A DNA stretch of 51,013 nt from Ichthyophonus hoferi (taxonomy: Eukaryota; Opisthokonta; Ichthyosporea; Ichthyophonida; Ichthyophonidae): NCBI GenBank assembly GCA_002751075.1, contig NAOQ01000474.1:5424-56436 (forward strand), in the 5' to 3' direction. Below are positions 1 through 14,300 of the stretch, piece by piece. Under the pieces are notes generated by a model that ran no database searches, was not told the DNA's origin, and worked only from the letters and a program-made list of their open reading frames with translations. Position 1 is the first letter of the stretch. Every line of letters starts with the position of its first letter. The position numbers and the translations under genes are program-made.

Positions 1-914
1 TCAGTTCCTGCCAAGCCAAATAGATATGCAGAAAAAAATGGTTAATATTTAAAGGGAGAAATAGCCAGGACTACTAGGCTCAAACCCACATAGATGGACA
101 TTTCTTACTAAATGAAATGTTAATTGTTGTAAAAAAAAAAGGAAAAAAGGAAGGGATGTTGGGAAAGAAAGTAAAATACACCTGTGTAGGCAACCAGCCT
201 CATCAGCAGGGGAAGGACTGGGAAAAAACCATGATATTGTTCGTATTCATATCCATACTCGGCAATTCGTAGAAAATATACAGAATCCCACTGTGGACCA
301 TCCTGGTGTGAATATAGTCACGGAAAGACATTCTCACCGGTAAAGAGAAGGGCAGGGTTAGGAAAAAAGGGTGGGGCAAAAGATCCCACAGGATAGGAGG
401 ATAAACAGAAGCTTACGTACTTTAGTAAACCCTCCAAGAAGGAATTGCACAACCCTATCGGCCAACTGTGGGCTAATCTCAGTACTAGGAGAGGGTCAGT
501 GTTTGTCTAATCTAACCAAGTTATTCTAGTGAAATAAGGCAGGTTTTTCTTCAACAACTTTTATAGTCAAGGCACCCGGAAAAAGATACAAGATTTAAAA
601 CATAGCCACAAGCCCAATACTTTGTATCATATTAGAACTGGATAACTGGACAATGGCTGAGTGAAGGAAAGGAAGGTAGCAATACCAACAGGAACAAAAG
701 AACATACCAGGTGATTGAGGTATCGTAATCTGCGATCAATCTATTCAGTAATACCTGCGCAACAATGGTGACCAATCTGTGTCCCCCGTCTGTGATTAGC
801 TACCATATTGTTAGCCCCCACAAGCAGTTACCCTCAGTCCTACCTTGAAGCAGTAGCAATTTGCAGTACCCTGTACTCTCTATTTACACTCCCCCGTCCT
901 TTAACACCACTCAT
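1..914 (-). CDS. PIGV: GPI mannosyltransferase 2 (PIG-V/GPI18), 5' part
   Basis: Five minus-strand exons: 914-844 (ATG at 914, reading MSGVKGRGS), 776-708, 484-421, 290-182 and the first bases of a fifth at 7-1. All junctions are GT..AG and keep one frame. The peptide aligns with PIG-V: VLQIATASR-LVTIVAQVLLN matches the first membrane segment, LADRVVQFLLGGF the lumenal stretch, and WDSVYFLRIAEYGYEYEQ with HGFFPVLPLL the conserved block (human WDAEHFLFIAEHGYLYE). The family adds the second mannose to the GPI anchor in the ER lumen, as a multi-pass membrane enzyme. About 106 residues, roughly a fifth of the usual length, lie in the window; the rest is beyond base 1. It is divergent from the SEC20 gene across 1.5 kb. 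The splice model and homology are inference from reading, but the match is strong. Confidence 0.88.
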
Positions 915-2381
915 AGTTAGGAGATACCTTGAGAGGGAAAATACCGCTCCTATAATAAAATCTCTAGCCTAGAGTGTGCTCTGCACGTCAAACTTATCTA
1001 CTTATACACCACCCTGAGACTTGCATATGAGATAGTATAGTAACATAGTAACAACACAAGTAGGTAGTAGACTATTGTAATTTTTTATATTATTACATAC
1101 ATCTAGTTTATCCTGCGATCGGATTTTATCCGATTGGTATGCAATAGCCAGTATATCATAACCACCCCACCCGAGTCGTACGGTTTGTTTTTCTGTAGAT
1201 TTCTCAAATGATTAGACCATATAATATTATCGCTCACCTCCTATGACTTTCAAGCCAAGTCATCCTAGAACCCTCTATCCTCCTATTACCTTTCCTGCTA
1301 TAAATACTATAGTTAGTCCATTGGGCAATCGCCTACTTTACCTACTACTTTCCCTTACCTATTATTTATAAGCACAATAATTAAAAATACTACAGCAGTA
1401 GTGAGAGATGTTAGTTTTCCCCTTAAGTTGGTTAGGGAAATTCTTTGTTCCTTTCACCCAGAAAACCTCAGAAATTCTAAAGTGCAAATTCCTATCATGT
1501 GCAACACAAGGCCTTTTAATTTAGAATATCTTAACATAATTATATCTGTCAAAGATGTGGGCCAGCCTAATCTTGGCGCAACTAGTAAAATTCAGCAGTT
1601 TTTCTCGCGTTTTAAAAACGGTAAAACACGCTTGTCTAATATATTATATACTATGGAGCAATGTATATTGTAAGCATTTGTTCAAAAGCGCTAGTAGATT
1701 ATAGTTTTCTGGTATACAGCAAGGATACATTGACATATACTTGTTATCTATAGGTATTATTTCATCCTGGGAATAGGGATGGATATATTGGTAATAATTA
1801 AAGGGACTGAAAAATTATACATTTAAAAATGTAACACAGTCAGTTGGATAAAGAAAAAGTTATTACAATTAGTATTCATTATACTATATTATAATATATA
1901 CGATTATATATTTATAATACTACTTAATATTGTATGCTATTTATTATATTGTGAAATTAGAAATGCAATCAATCGTCTACCAAATATAATTTATGTACAA
2001 AAGCCTACCGATCACTGATTACAGCCAATCGCAATACAGATCTAAAATAGTCGTGATGGATGTATGGAGACCATATAATATAATAACATAATACACAGTA
2101 GATAGGAGGGTTGTCTAGTATATGATAGTAAATATATCACCTTTAGGTGTATTGTTTACCTATTGTCAGCTATATCTAGCTCTTGTTTGCATATATTCCT
2201 TTGTATCTTTTTACCTGTTCAGTATTTTAATCACAGCTTAATAGTCAGTAGTGATCAGACGTGAGGTGGCCCCCTTTTGACCCTAACTCTAAGCATGGGG
2301 GTTGTTGTTGATCCTGTACCCCTTCCACCTACCGTGCAAGTAAGGCTTTGGATTGTTATATAAAAGATAACAAGTAATGGT
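915..2381. other. Divergent intergenic spacer, PIG-V / SEC20
   Basis: This spacer should hold both promoters of the head-to-head pair. I see no convincing coding signal. An open frame at 1401-1673 (+) encodes 90 residues with no recognisable family and no splice partner, and is treated as chance. The stretch 1850-2110 is very AT-rich. Confidence 0.5.
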
Positions 2382-4657
2382 GTGACAATAGAGGGTATGA
2401 GGGTACATAAAAAGATCCGGCTGGATTGTTTGGGACTGAGTGGCGTTGATGCCAGGGTACTTATAGGGAAAGATAGTTGGAATAAAATCATTTCACTATG
2501 CTTCCAGTGTAGACAGGTGTTTGGACAGGTATATTTACAGGCCATACGCTTTCTATTTTTATAATTTCCCAGCTCATGGGTGCTAGTAATCCTCAGCAGT
2601 CTTAACTGTCTCTTGGCCTTTCATCTCTCCTCTTTTACTCTTTAGCCTATAAATCTGTTCACACCCCAAGTTCATATTCTATGACATAATGCATACATTG
2701 AAGCCTCATGATCAAATCCAATACATAGTGAGGACGTAGGATTAAGCGCATAGCACAATATAAGGTGGTCCCTACACCTGTCTTATGGCTCTAAGAACAC
2801 TACCAAAGTATTAGATATCTCTGCCTCTCTCCCTACTTTCACTCTCTCATCCCTCTCCTTCTTTCTATAGTTGTCCCTGGGTGACCTTATCAAGAATGAG
2901 GCGGAGGCCTGTAGACGGGTAGACACAGTGAGAAGCTGCAACAGTATAGACCAGTTAGGGCAGGCTAGCATGGAGGCAAGAAGGGCTCTACAGCTATTGG
3001 AGGAGAAAACTCGTGTAGGTGCGCCTTTCCTTCTGCTACCTAGATAAGATACAATCCTGTACACAGACTTATAACAATATATGCACACCCACATCCCTAC
3101 CTCCTGCTGGGCCTGTTATACAGTCCATGCTAATCTTTTCCTGTGTGTCTTTACTTTCTAATGCTCTTTCATTCATTCCCCTTGGGGTGGGGTGGGTGGG
3201 TCCACATGTATCAATAGATATTAGGTATTATATGAAGATTAGACTGAGCGCGCGGTGTAGACTGGGAGGGAAAGAACAGGGTGTACAGTCATAGTAGTCA
3301 CACAGGGTTACGGTATAGTATGTGGAGCAGCTATCGGCCGAGCAGGATAAGAAAGACCAACGAGAATACCTCCAGGGGCTAGCTCAACAACATCGCACCC
3401 AGCTGCAAAGGTATGTAGTCTACTGTGTGTGGGTAGGATAGGAAGAGGGTGGGTGGGTGGAAGGGAAGTATACTGGTATAGTCAGAGAGTACTGCTATTG
3501 GCCGTAGAGGATAAAGGAGAGGGGGGTATGATGATTGTTTGGCTTATTGTACTATAGTTGTCCTCTTCCCCATCTCTACACTCACTATCCACGACTGATA
3601 ACTAGGCCCTGGCCCTCAGTTTACATAACACATTAAGGCGGGCTAATCTGGAAGGCAAGCAACGTATAGACACCATGCAGATTATGACCGATCGCAACGT
3701 GCTGATTGGTCCCACTGTGGCTGGGTCACATCCACGCAAAGCGTATGCATGGACATTTCTACTAATCATATACCATAGATGTGAAAAGGGTGATAGTTAA
3801 ATATATACTAGCCAATCCTATCTCTTAAAGTCTCCCATTACATCCCACCAATCATATCTCCCCTTCTTCCTTTTCACACTCCCTTCTCCTATTGTTATCC
3901 CATGTCAACTACAACTTATTTATGATTGGCTACCTCCTAGTCCATTATAGTTTTGACGTCATAGTCCATCCTTCCCAGGGCCATCTTGGTTAATTATTAC
4001 CACACTTCTATTTATAGATAAGTAGATCTCTCTACATCATAGCTCATTAACGATCAACCAATCATATCGCCTTGTAGGACACACAGGCAATTGGTCAAGG
4101 CATCTAGCGAGGCATCCAATAAACTGAGACAGGCTAGCTCGCTATTGGCCCAACAGATGAAGCAAAGCATGGAGTCAGCCCAGTTGCTAGGTATGGGTAT
4201 CATGTATGTGTAGGGATAGGATGGTGGCAGAGGGGGTGGGGTCTGATTGTCTTTGTGGGTAAGTATCCTTCATGTACATAATGAGTGGATAGACCAGAAC
4301 CATACTTACAGCCCCCTCCCCCCTCCTCATTGGTCACATGTCACATCCCTTTCTCCTCTTTCTCTTCATCCACCCACAGAGAAGTCTAGTAAAACCCTGG
4401 CAGACACACACAAGGAAATGCAGAGTTTCAGCAATACTGTCCAAGACAGTCGACGGGTGATTACCAAGTTACAGCGACGGGAACAAACCAACAACCTCCT
4501 TATCGTGTTTGGGCTAGCCTTCTTCACCTTTACTGTCCTGTACATTCTAAAGCGCAGACTAATGCCCTCTCTCTCCCTGTTTGCCTCCATATTCTCTCCT
4601 CTCTTTCACCTTGTTTTTGGTACGGCCACAAGTGAAGCCCCACTGAATAGTCAATAA
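2382..4657 (+). CDS. SEC20: SEC20/BNIP1 vesicle SNARE
   Basis: Six exons: 2382-2456, 2871-3014, 3319-3410, 3620-3742, 4078-4190 and 4380-4657, giving 274 aa (human BNIP1 has 228). SEC20 is a Golgi-to-ER retrograde Qb-SNARE of the ER membrane, partnering USE1, SEC22 and syntaxin-18 with the DSL1/NRZ tether. The N-terminal half is coiled coil. LHNTLRRANL matches BNIP1 NQASWRKANL. The SNARE stretch covers about residues 150-220 and ends in RRVITKLQRREQTNNLL (BNIP1 GRKLITKYNRRELTDKLL). A single membrane anchor sits at about 222-240. A 32-residue lumenal tail follows; most animal homologues stop just after the anchor, while yeast Sec20 has a tail ending in HDEL. This tail ends LNSQ, without an HDEL. 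The start at 2382 was chosen because it is in frame with exon 2; a further upstream exon cannot be excluded. Confidence 0.9.
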
Positions 4658-5329
4658 GGATCCATGTACTATGAGGTAATGATGCCCTACTGGCCGAAAG
4701 TCATCCACATGTGTTTTGATCTTTCATTGTACCAATTATTTCATCTTAATTAATTTTAAAGCCAAACCAAACATACCCTAACACCTTGGAAATAGATGTG
4801 CTCTGTACCACTTCCAATGGACGAAACATATAAAGTATCCACGTCAAGGTAATAAATATATAGGTGCATCTGAGGTAAATAGAGCTCAGATCATACAAAC
4901 ACACACTCTCCCTACCAGCTAAAAAGAATTATATGGCTGGTAAAACATCAATAAAATAACTTGGATATGATTGGATAAACGTAGAGGTAACGTGACACAC
5001 ATTCAGTGCTAAGATAATATAGGGTGTCCTCTGGGTCGGCATTGGTTATATATCATTGGTTATATATTGCTATATTTGTGTACACAGTACAGGCCTAGGG
5101 GACTGCGTGCAGCAGCTTAATACATTCTTGGCTTGTATGGTTGTCTATATTTGGGCCTATAACTATATTGCAGTACGTATACGTAAATACATGTGGTCAG
5201 AAATCCCCCACAAGGGGCTCTGATAGAATAATAAAAATTAATAATAATTTTTAAGAGGCTAGAATGAATGTGCCAACTAAAAAAAACGTCATTCGAAGTA
5301 AGAGAATTATTCATGCACAGGCCCCCATA
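4658..5329. other. Convergent spacer between SEC20 and XPD
   Basis: This holds the 3' ends of two genes transcribed toward each other. There is no coding signal. It contains an AT-rich stretch at about 4720-4760 and several CCAAT/ATTGG pentamers. Confidence 0.5.
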
Positions 5330-8300
5330 TTACATATCTAAGGCCATTGTGTGGTCTTCAGGGTTTAGTTTCTCAGCAAATTGTTCGCGGATCTGATCAG
5401 CTGTTAGCAGAGAGTGTCCGTACTGGTTCTCCTATGGATAGAGTAGAGTATAATGTTAGATATAGTCGAGTATAATGTTGGAGTACAATTTAATATCAAC
5501 AGCCATGGAAGACCTATACCTATACCTATCATTATAGTTGGCCATAAGGCATATATTGTCACACCAGAACCAAACTTTAGTTAAATTATTTAAAAAGGCC
5601 TCTGGTCTCATAGGACAATACCTCAGGATCTAGCTACTATCTAGCTAATGAATTGTCTTGCATGTGATTCTCCACCCAGGACCATCACACTCCCACTATA
5701 AGCCTAGGGCAATGGCAGGCACTATAACACACAGGATATCTAGAGGTACTGTACTCACCACGTGGAAGGGCTGGGCCATATCTCTCAGAAACCGTTTAGA
5801 CACTAACACTGCATCCTGGAGCACAGGTATTAGTAGATAGCTTAAAACATAGAGCCATTATACAGTTTTTATATAGGGATTAGTAGCTAACTTACAACAT
5901 AAAGCCATTGTATTCCAAATAGGAGCCAGTATGAGTCTACTTGCTATACATATACTGCAATACATCATATTTCTAAGTGGCTGTGAGTTATATTGCAATG
6001 TTATCACGACCAATGGTAAGCTAGACCTCAAGGAGATATATGATTGGTACAGAGGGAAAGAGAGAGAAGGAGGGGCGGCCTTACTGTGGTTGCTAAATTA
6101 GTATGTTGGTCCGGCATGTTCTGTAACATCCAGTTGGGCAACTTGCTACGTTTATCATTGCGGGCATATCTCTATGAGAAGTTAATAAGAGATTAATGAG
6201 TTGGGAAGGCCTGCATGTAGGGTACAGGGAGCCAATCACACACCACACCGTCCTATTCCTCAACTCAATAATATAAATATATCTATAGCTAGTAGATTAG
6301 ATGAGGTCCCATAGGCAGAGCATGACGGCCTAGACCCACAAAAGGAAGGGAGATAGGGAAACAGAGACTACCATGCCCCCCAATAGAAAGAGGGACGTGG
6401 TCATAGGTCCTACCTTATCTGCAAAGATCATAATACCATAGTCCATTTTACTGCGCAACACCCGGCCCACACACTGAGCGGCATGTCTCATAGCATCAAA
6501 GGTCAGGAAGTCATTCTCCCTGATCATAAACTTGTCACGCAGATATTCCAGACGGGCCTGTGACCACGCAATGAGAAGGTGAGAGAGAACCGTGTGACGT
6601 ATGGTATGATGGCCACTGTGTGATGTGTGATGGTCTAACTATCATATACTACTAGAAAGGTGTGTATAGGTAGAAAGGGAGTGTGCAAATTATAATTAAG
6701 AAGGAGAAAGAGTAATGCAGGAAGAGCAAGGAAAATAGAAGACAGAGAAAACAATTGAGATACATCTAGTCTACATAGTCATAGACACTATGGCATAACC
6801 TTACCCTATATATACCCAGGCTACATACCCTTAATATACGGTCCTCCGTGTAGACAAAAGGAATGCCAAACATGATTACACAGCGGCCATAGTGATGGTC
6901 AAAGTCCACCCCCTCTGACACCTTGCCTCGTGCTACGCTAAACAGAACAGCCCCTCTCCCATTCTCGCAGGCCTGTCCTTGCCCCATCCTTTGGTTAGCC
7001 ATGATTGGTTGCTATATATAGCCGTGTACTCTTCCTGCACACACCCACTCTCATACCAGCCTCAGGCCACACACAGGACCATACAGGGCCATACATGCCT
7101 TTTGGTAGTTTTCCAGAGCTAGGGCGGTCTCAGCTGCATCCTGTGTTTCAATAAATAGTAGTTTGTGCTTAAGGACCTGGTTCAGGAAACCCTGAGTGGT
7201 GGATGTACATTAGTATATCACATGACCTATGGATTATTTCATTGGCTACCCTGGGTACACATGGGGTGGGGGGAGGTGGGGCATAAAAGGTTTATACTGC
7301 TATGTAAGGTAGGCTTGAAGCCTTCATAAGGGGACAGAAAACCTTGGTTCAAGCAAGAGAAAGAGAACTTCTAGAGGTTATATGTAACACAGCCATCACA
7401 CCATATGCACTGCTCGCCAATCAGACCATGTCCCTCCTGTGATATATCAAGGGGGGGCGGGGGCACTTACATGTTCGTGCCAAGCGGAGATAATAGACTC
7501 CATGTACACATAGGATACAAAGAAGCACACCATTCCGTCTGGCACCACCGTGGCCATCTCAGCCAGGCTATGGCCCCACCCCTAGACGTTAGTGTTACAG
7601 CACCCCCCACCCTGGACCTGAGACCACACAGACACTACTCAGAGGTCAAAAGTGGCCCCTGGCAGGGAGTAGCTATATACATGCACTGTCTGTAGGCTAA
7701 GGGTAGTAGATAGAGGGAGAGAGTGACACTTACAGTGTGCCATAGTTTCTAATTACAGAGATATCATTACGGCAGTCAAACTTGGAGCTAACTACTACCT
7801 GGTCATCGCCTTTGGTGACGATCTGTAGGCCCAGGCCCCAAGCCCTGTTAGTCCTGTATGGCCTGCAGGTGGCTATATATGGCTACCGTACCCTCACAGG
7901 GGGTATATATAAGGTCAATAGGTACACCAATCAGATGAGGAAGGGGAGGTAGACCCGTCATAAAGCCACTACTTGAATGCTATTGGTTGGAGATGTCTAT
8001 GTAATATGACTAGTATTGATTGCAATGTATGGGTAATAAATAGATCTGCATGATTTTAAATTCATTCTCCAATGATATACTAGATTTAGGCACCATACAG
8101 TAGAGATACAGCCAGTGGGTTGGTCGGCTATACATTAATATCTGTTGGTCTAGCACGCACCTTTTCGTTTCTCTCGCCAAACATAGTGGGCTAATTACAT
8201 GATAGCTGCCATGTATATAAATAAAAATAATATACGTCATACGCTGATGGAGGGAAGATTAGGGAATATCGGTATATCTGATTAAAGGATGGTTTCGACT

Positions 8301-11300
8301 TAAATCATAACAGATATTTCTAATTGATTAGTTTCAAAATATCAAATGATCAACCCGCAGAGAATTCATAGTTAATCGTAGAGTAGCTTTAAAATGGCAC
8401 CGAATAGTGTAAATGAAATAAAAGAGAAGGAAGTCTATGCACTGGGCAGCTTTTAGTTGAACTTCCTTTAAATTGCCAGCGGCAATACTATTGGGTAACA
8501 TCCAACCAGTTATAGTGTGGCATCAGACCGTACCAGGCGTATACGTTAATCTGTTGGTACAGTGACGTGATATTTGGTCATAGAGGTGTTTGATAGGACA
8601 GAGGGGAGATATACCATTGGGCAAATGCAGTCACGTGATAATGTCATGGGAAAGCTCTTGATGATGACGGGTGAGAACTGCAACATCTTAGGATACATGT
8701 CCAATGGGGAGAGGGTGCCTGACGTAATAACCACTGCAGACCACATGCCCATATGACGTAATAAGCCGCCCATCTCTCATTGGTAGAGACATATAAAAAC
8801 ATACCAATAGATGCGATGTCAGCCAATGAGAAAATATCGAAAATAATAATGGTGCAAGTGATATATTTAAAGTTTTAAAACATTAGTCAATTGGCAATCT
8901 AAACGAGAAATGAGATAGAAGATAGTAAGGAGAAAGAGAGGGAAACATAGGAGAGCCTTTAGTAGGCCATTTAGTAGGCCTGACACGTACCTGTTTGGAA
9001 GCGCTCAAATATAGGCTTGATAGCAATAGATGCATCCATACAACTGCCACAAAAAGATAGTTAGCCTACTATCATGTTAAGCTGCAATAAACTAGGCACT
9101 GGCTGGGTATAGTGTACACTAGCATAGCATTATTCTTACATTAGATGTAGGAACCAGTCATTGTCGCCCAATGACAAAGCCATCATTATAGTGACATCTG
9201 ATTGGTCATGTCATACCCACCCTCTTCCACCAGTGACCTAAATCCTAGTGGCCTACTATATCAACCTACACTATAGATCTTAGAGTGTAATATCTTCAAT
9301 CATACACCATGCATGTATATACACGCTGAGCAAAGTATCAATAATTGCCAAGCAAACCATTGGATGGCAATCAGGACCAACCATGACAAGAGACCAATCA
9401 GTTACCTGAAATGCAGGACTGGGTTGGGGATGGCAGGTACACGGCTATCATATGGTTCAATGATAAGACTGAAGCCTGGTGGCCAGTTCAATATATTATA
9501 AATATTGCATATCTATCCCTAAGCAGAGGGTATTGTGATAATTCTTTACTCCTCCCCAGCCCACCCAGCCAATAATATATATTTGGATGGGTTAGCATAG
9601 TCACAAGCAGGATAATATTGTAAAAGAAAAGATACAAAATCAATATAGCATAGACTAGAGGAGGATACATTAAACACTAGGTATATGGGTACATATATAT
9701 ACATATATACATATATATATACGGAGATAATACCACTACTGACATATGACCTCCCCACCTACCCTGTACGTAGGTGCCTACCAGAGTGGCAAACATTGAT
9801 ATACGACTAATAGCAGAGAAGTCATCCAGGTTGGTAAGCTCTAAAGTCCTTAGGAGGGAGCTAAGTCTCTCGGCACAAAACCTGCCAACCGTCCATCAGA
9901 CTACAGTTCTATCACACTGCGACCACCCTAGAGGGGCCTAGCTATAGAGACAGACAGAAAGAGAGGAGAGAAGGTAAATAGAAGCCCAAGCACGCCACAA
10001 AGACAGGAGGACCCACCTGAGAGGCTTGCGGTCTATGTGGACCTCTTTACTAATCTGCTGTAGGAAGAGTAAGGGGCTCTCCTGCTCCACCTTGGTGACA
10101 CGCATACGGTTCTGCAATGAGGGTGTTACACAAGGCACCAGTGAGTGTCTTTTCTTCCTATCCTATTCCCGCTCCATACCAACTACCTATATGGGCAACA
10201 AGACCTGAATCACATTGTAGTCAGGGAGGGGTGGGTCATTAAGCTGTGTAGTATAGTATATGTATATATAGTATGGTATATATACATGCAATATAGTCAT
10301 CAAGAGGTAGTATGTGGAGACTTAAAGCCCACTAAGGGGCTCCTCTATAAGAAGGGAGGGACTAGAATGGCCTTGATTAAAACCAGATGCCCTTATGGCT
10401 AGGTCATCTAAATACTGTGACTCAACTACAGGGGAAGAAAGAGAGGGAGATAGACAGGGAAGGGCCATGGTAGGAGGGAATAGGAACCAATAGGAAATAA
10501 CACACTGGGTGCTGGCCTAGCCAATAGGAGGGAGGCTAAGAGAGCTAATGACAACCTATGTGGGGTCTACCTTTAAATGCTCTACAAATCGCCTTAGGAA
10601 GGAGATAAAATGCTCGGCCCTGCGGATATTGCCTGGTACAGCTTCCTGCAGGACAGCATCAGGGAGGACTGGGGAGGAGGACAGGGAGAAAGGGTCATAC
10701 ACCCACACAGAAGGGTTGGCTTAGGAACCGTCACCACAAGAAGGAAGCATAAGGGGACAAGGAAATAGATCAATCCATGGAGGGAGAGGACTATTACCCA
10801 AAGAGATTGCGAGGTGAGTGACAAGGTGTCTAAGAGAGAAGAAAGGAAGAAGCTAAGAAATAACAGCAAGAGAGAGAGAAGAGTACTAGAGGCCACAGGA
10901 GGGCCTTACCTGGATTGGCTAGAATAGTGTCCTGCACTCGACTCTCACTGGCTTCTCTCAGTCCTATAAGCCAATCATATTCATTAGACTAGAGATTTCT
11001 ATGGTGGTCCACACATTGTTTAAAATTTACTATTCGCCAATCAATTATCTAATTATCGCAAATCAAAACCATGGTGTCCAACCCCACCCTAGAGGGGGGC
11101 AAATTCAGAATGGCCCTCTTACATAATGCCAACCCGCCCATAGACCATTACCATTTGGCCTTAATTGTCTGATATGCGCTATTAATCTGATTGGCCAGCT
11201 GATCTCATATCAGCTCTACCATGTACACCAAGACGGTTATATAGGAGGGGAGAGAGATGATACGGGTCCAATGGAACAGAGCATGTAAAGAGGTGTGTAT

Positions 11301-14300
11301 AGCAGCCCCAATAAGACAAATTCATTAAGCAGAGTTAAAAAGAAACACAAGGAAGAACAGAGAGGAGAGAGAACAGCCAGTAAGAATAGACCTTGAACTA
11401 GTCGATTATATTCGTCGCGTAATCGATCCGAGTCACGTTCTTTAATCCTATAGGTCCACCATAATCAGGAAATAGTAGGGAATTTAATATCATTCAATTG
11501 ATATACTATCTACTATATACCTACTATATATCATATATATGTTATATAATAGTGTCAACCGTAACCAAGGTTACATGCATTATAATGTAGGCCAATAAGG
11601 CATATACTTACTCCTGTACCTGGCGGGAGAGGGTGTTGAGGTTACGCGTCCCCTGCTCTAATGTCTTACGGCTAATATCTACACTCATGGACTCTATACA
11701 CACATTGTCTGATAGGATACCACTGGGTAAGTGCGCCTTCTGATTGGCCTAGCATTGCGATCAAGAAATAGTTTAATATAGAAGAGGGATAGTAAAAGAG
11801 TAATAATAAGATAGTAGTAATAGGATAGAGAGATATAGGAGAGTAATAAGAAAAACAGCCCAAGTGGCATGTAGTAATAAAAACAACCATTACTTTGAAG
11901 AGAGAGATTGTTAACTAGGCTTAGGCCTGCAGGCGGTCAGCTCTAGATAGGTGGATATGTACCTATATTATGGGCCTCGTCAAACACCACCACTGACTCC
12001 CTCGTCAAGTCCTTGGACACCAGCTCGGCTATCTTGGGGTCTAGCAGGTAGTGGTAGCTGTACACCACAACGTTGGCAAAGGCCATCTATAGGCCCCCCA
12101 CCGTCTAGATAAGTGGGCTGTCATACAGGTAGGTACGTAGGGTAAGAGGGGGAAGGAGAAAAGAAAAGGAGACAAGGAAAGGAGACAAGGAAAGGAGACA
12201 AAGACCCACAGGCAGAGCTGAGAGGGTAGGCCCTTGCTCATGTGATACTAAACCAATGAGGCCTTGCCATATACCCACCCGTCTGATTATCCTATATAAT
12301 CTATTTTTAGAGAAGGGTGAAAGATCAGGTTTGATTGGATAATAGGAAGAATGAAAGAACCAGTAAAAAGAAAAATTAAAACCTTTAGCAATAAGATCAT
12401 CTAATGACGTCAGAATAACATCATCACTATATAGGATACTAATACACAGTTCAGTACGTACATCAAGCAATGCATCTTCCTCTCTCTCTCCCTCCACGAC
12501 TACTAATCCCTGCTGTATAGACCCCTTATAAAGACAAACCCTATACTCACCATACGACGGGCCAGGAAGTAAGGGCACATGCCTTGGTCCTTGGCATATT
12601 CCCGCATATCGTCTAGGGTATAGACCCCCCAGGGGAGTACATGCTCACGGCCATTCCGCTCAAAACCCTGTAAGATAGGTCATTCAGGGCGCCACTTATA
12701 TCCATGCATACCATGCCATGTACCTGTTCATCCAATCAAACCTTCCTAAACCAACTAATTACTGCCAGCCCCTTCATATCCTTCTCCCTAATAGGACTAT
12801 CACCTAAACAGGGAGGGCTAATAACATATATTACCCTATTATGATTGGTATATAATGATACAGATGCATATATATCTACATCGACCTGCCAATGGTATCT
12901 CATAATCCCATGGCAAGCCTATTGGTTTATTACAGCCAATCACAAGCTTACCTCAAAGTAATCACACAGCTCTATTGGGGTGGCAGGGGAGTGCTTCTCT
13001 CGCACCCAAGAGGCTGTGAGGGATCGACATCCGGCATCCACTGCCTTGCCATCCCTTAGTCGACTGACCTGACTTACCGCCAATCGGGTGTGAGATTATA
13101 GAGAACCCTCGTGGAAATGTGAATGAGTAGACAGAGACGGAGATAGATAGAAATATGTATAGTGAATTGGCATAGATATCAAATAAGGACGAGTAGGCCC
13201 AGACCTGTCATAACCAATCCTTTGTCATTACAATTAATGGTCTCCTACTAAATAGGATGTCTATAAATAAACTCACTTTTTAATCATCAAACATACAGTA
13301 AGGTATAGGAGGAGGAAAGGCTAAAATCAGTAATTACAATTGAAGCACTGGCAAGAAAGAATCAAATAAAACCACAGGAGGTGGGGAAAATAGACTGCCA
13401 TAGGATGAGGCTGGGATATGATTGGCTTGCCTCGGAATGAATGCACAGTTTACGACGGGAACTCAGGCCCACGCCCAGGAATTTAGGGTACTCGCCTAGT
13501 TCACTCTCATAATATTGCATTAGACGCTTTAACTCGTCCAGTGTCTGCCATTGTCCGTGTTAATTCATAATTGATGCATTCAAAACAGGCTTTTGACTGA
13601 TACATCATCTACCATCCCCCAATGGAGTTTGACTTTGTCACTGAGATTAGCAATAACACCCCAGAAGGGCATATCTTATCCAATCATTACAAAGAAGCCA
13701 AAGAGAAAGGAGTGAGATCTATTAGGATAGCAGGAAAAGAATAAGACGGATAATATTGATTGGCCTATCTATAGATACTAAATATATTCTCTATATTGAT
13801 TGGTCTCTACACTTCGCAGTCCCAATCACCAATCATATTCAAGGTCTATCACGCCCTAACAGCACTTCCAACTACATCTGTACCACAGTACAGTACTTGA
13901 GGATATTAATGCGATCATGTTAGTGGTGGGTTACATTTAAATGCAATCAAGACCATGCAACAAACGGCATCATCCCATCCAATCACAAATGACCTGCAAT
14001 ATGTACTCTATTTTCATTGGATAATAGAAATGGTAGGAATGAAGGCCTTTTCGTCATCTACCCTAATATATTTGGCTTCTTGTCATGTCATGAAGAAAAA
14101 GGAGGGCCAAGCCTTGTAAGTACAGAGAGGGACATCGTCCAATGAAATAGTCTAAAAATATAGAATTACTATAGAAATTACTCGGATGATCAAGAGAAAA
14201 TATTGGCAACCATTAGTATAAAGTCATGCAGAAAATGTATGTGTATATGTATGCCGAAGTACACTGGTAGAGTGTTATGCATCTATTAGTGGGTATACAT

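Noticed and set aside
1401-1673. 90-codon open frame between PIG-V and SEC20
   Set aside because: No recognisable motif, no splice partner, composition like the surrounding spacer; most likely chance.
3601-3619. Acceptor at 3605 for SEC20 exon 4
   Set aside because: It puts a stop in frame; the AG at 3618-3619 keeps the frame and the BNIP1-like RRANL block.
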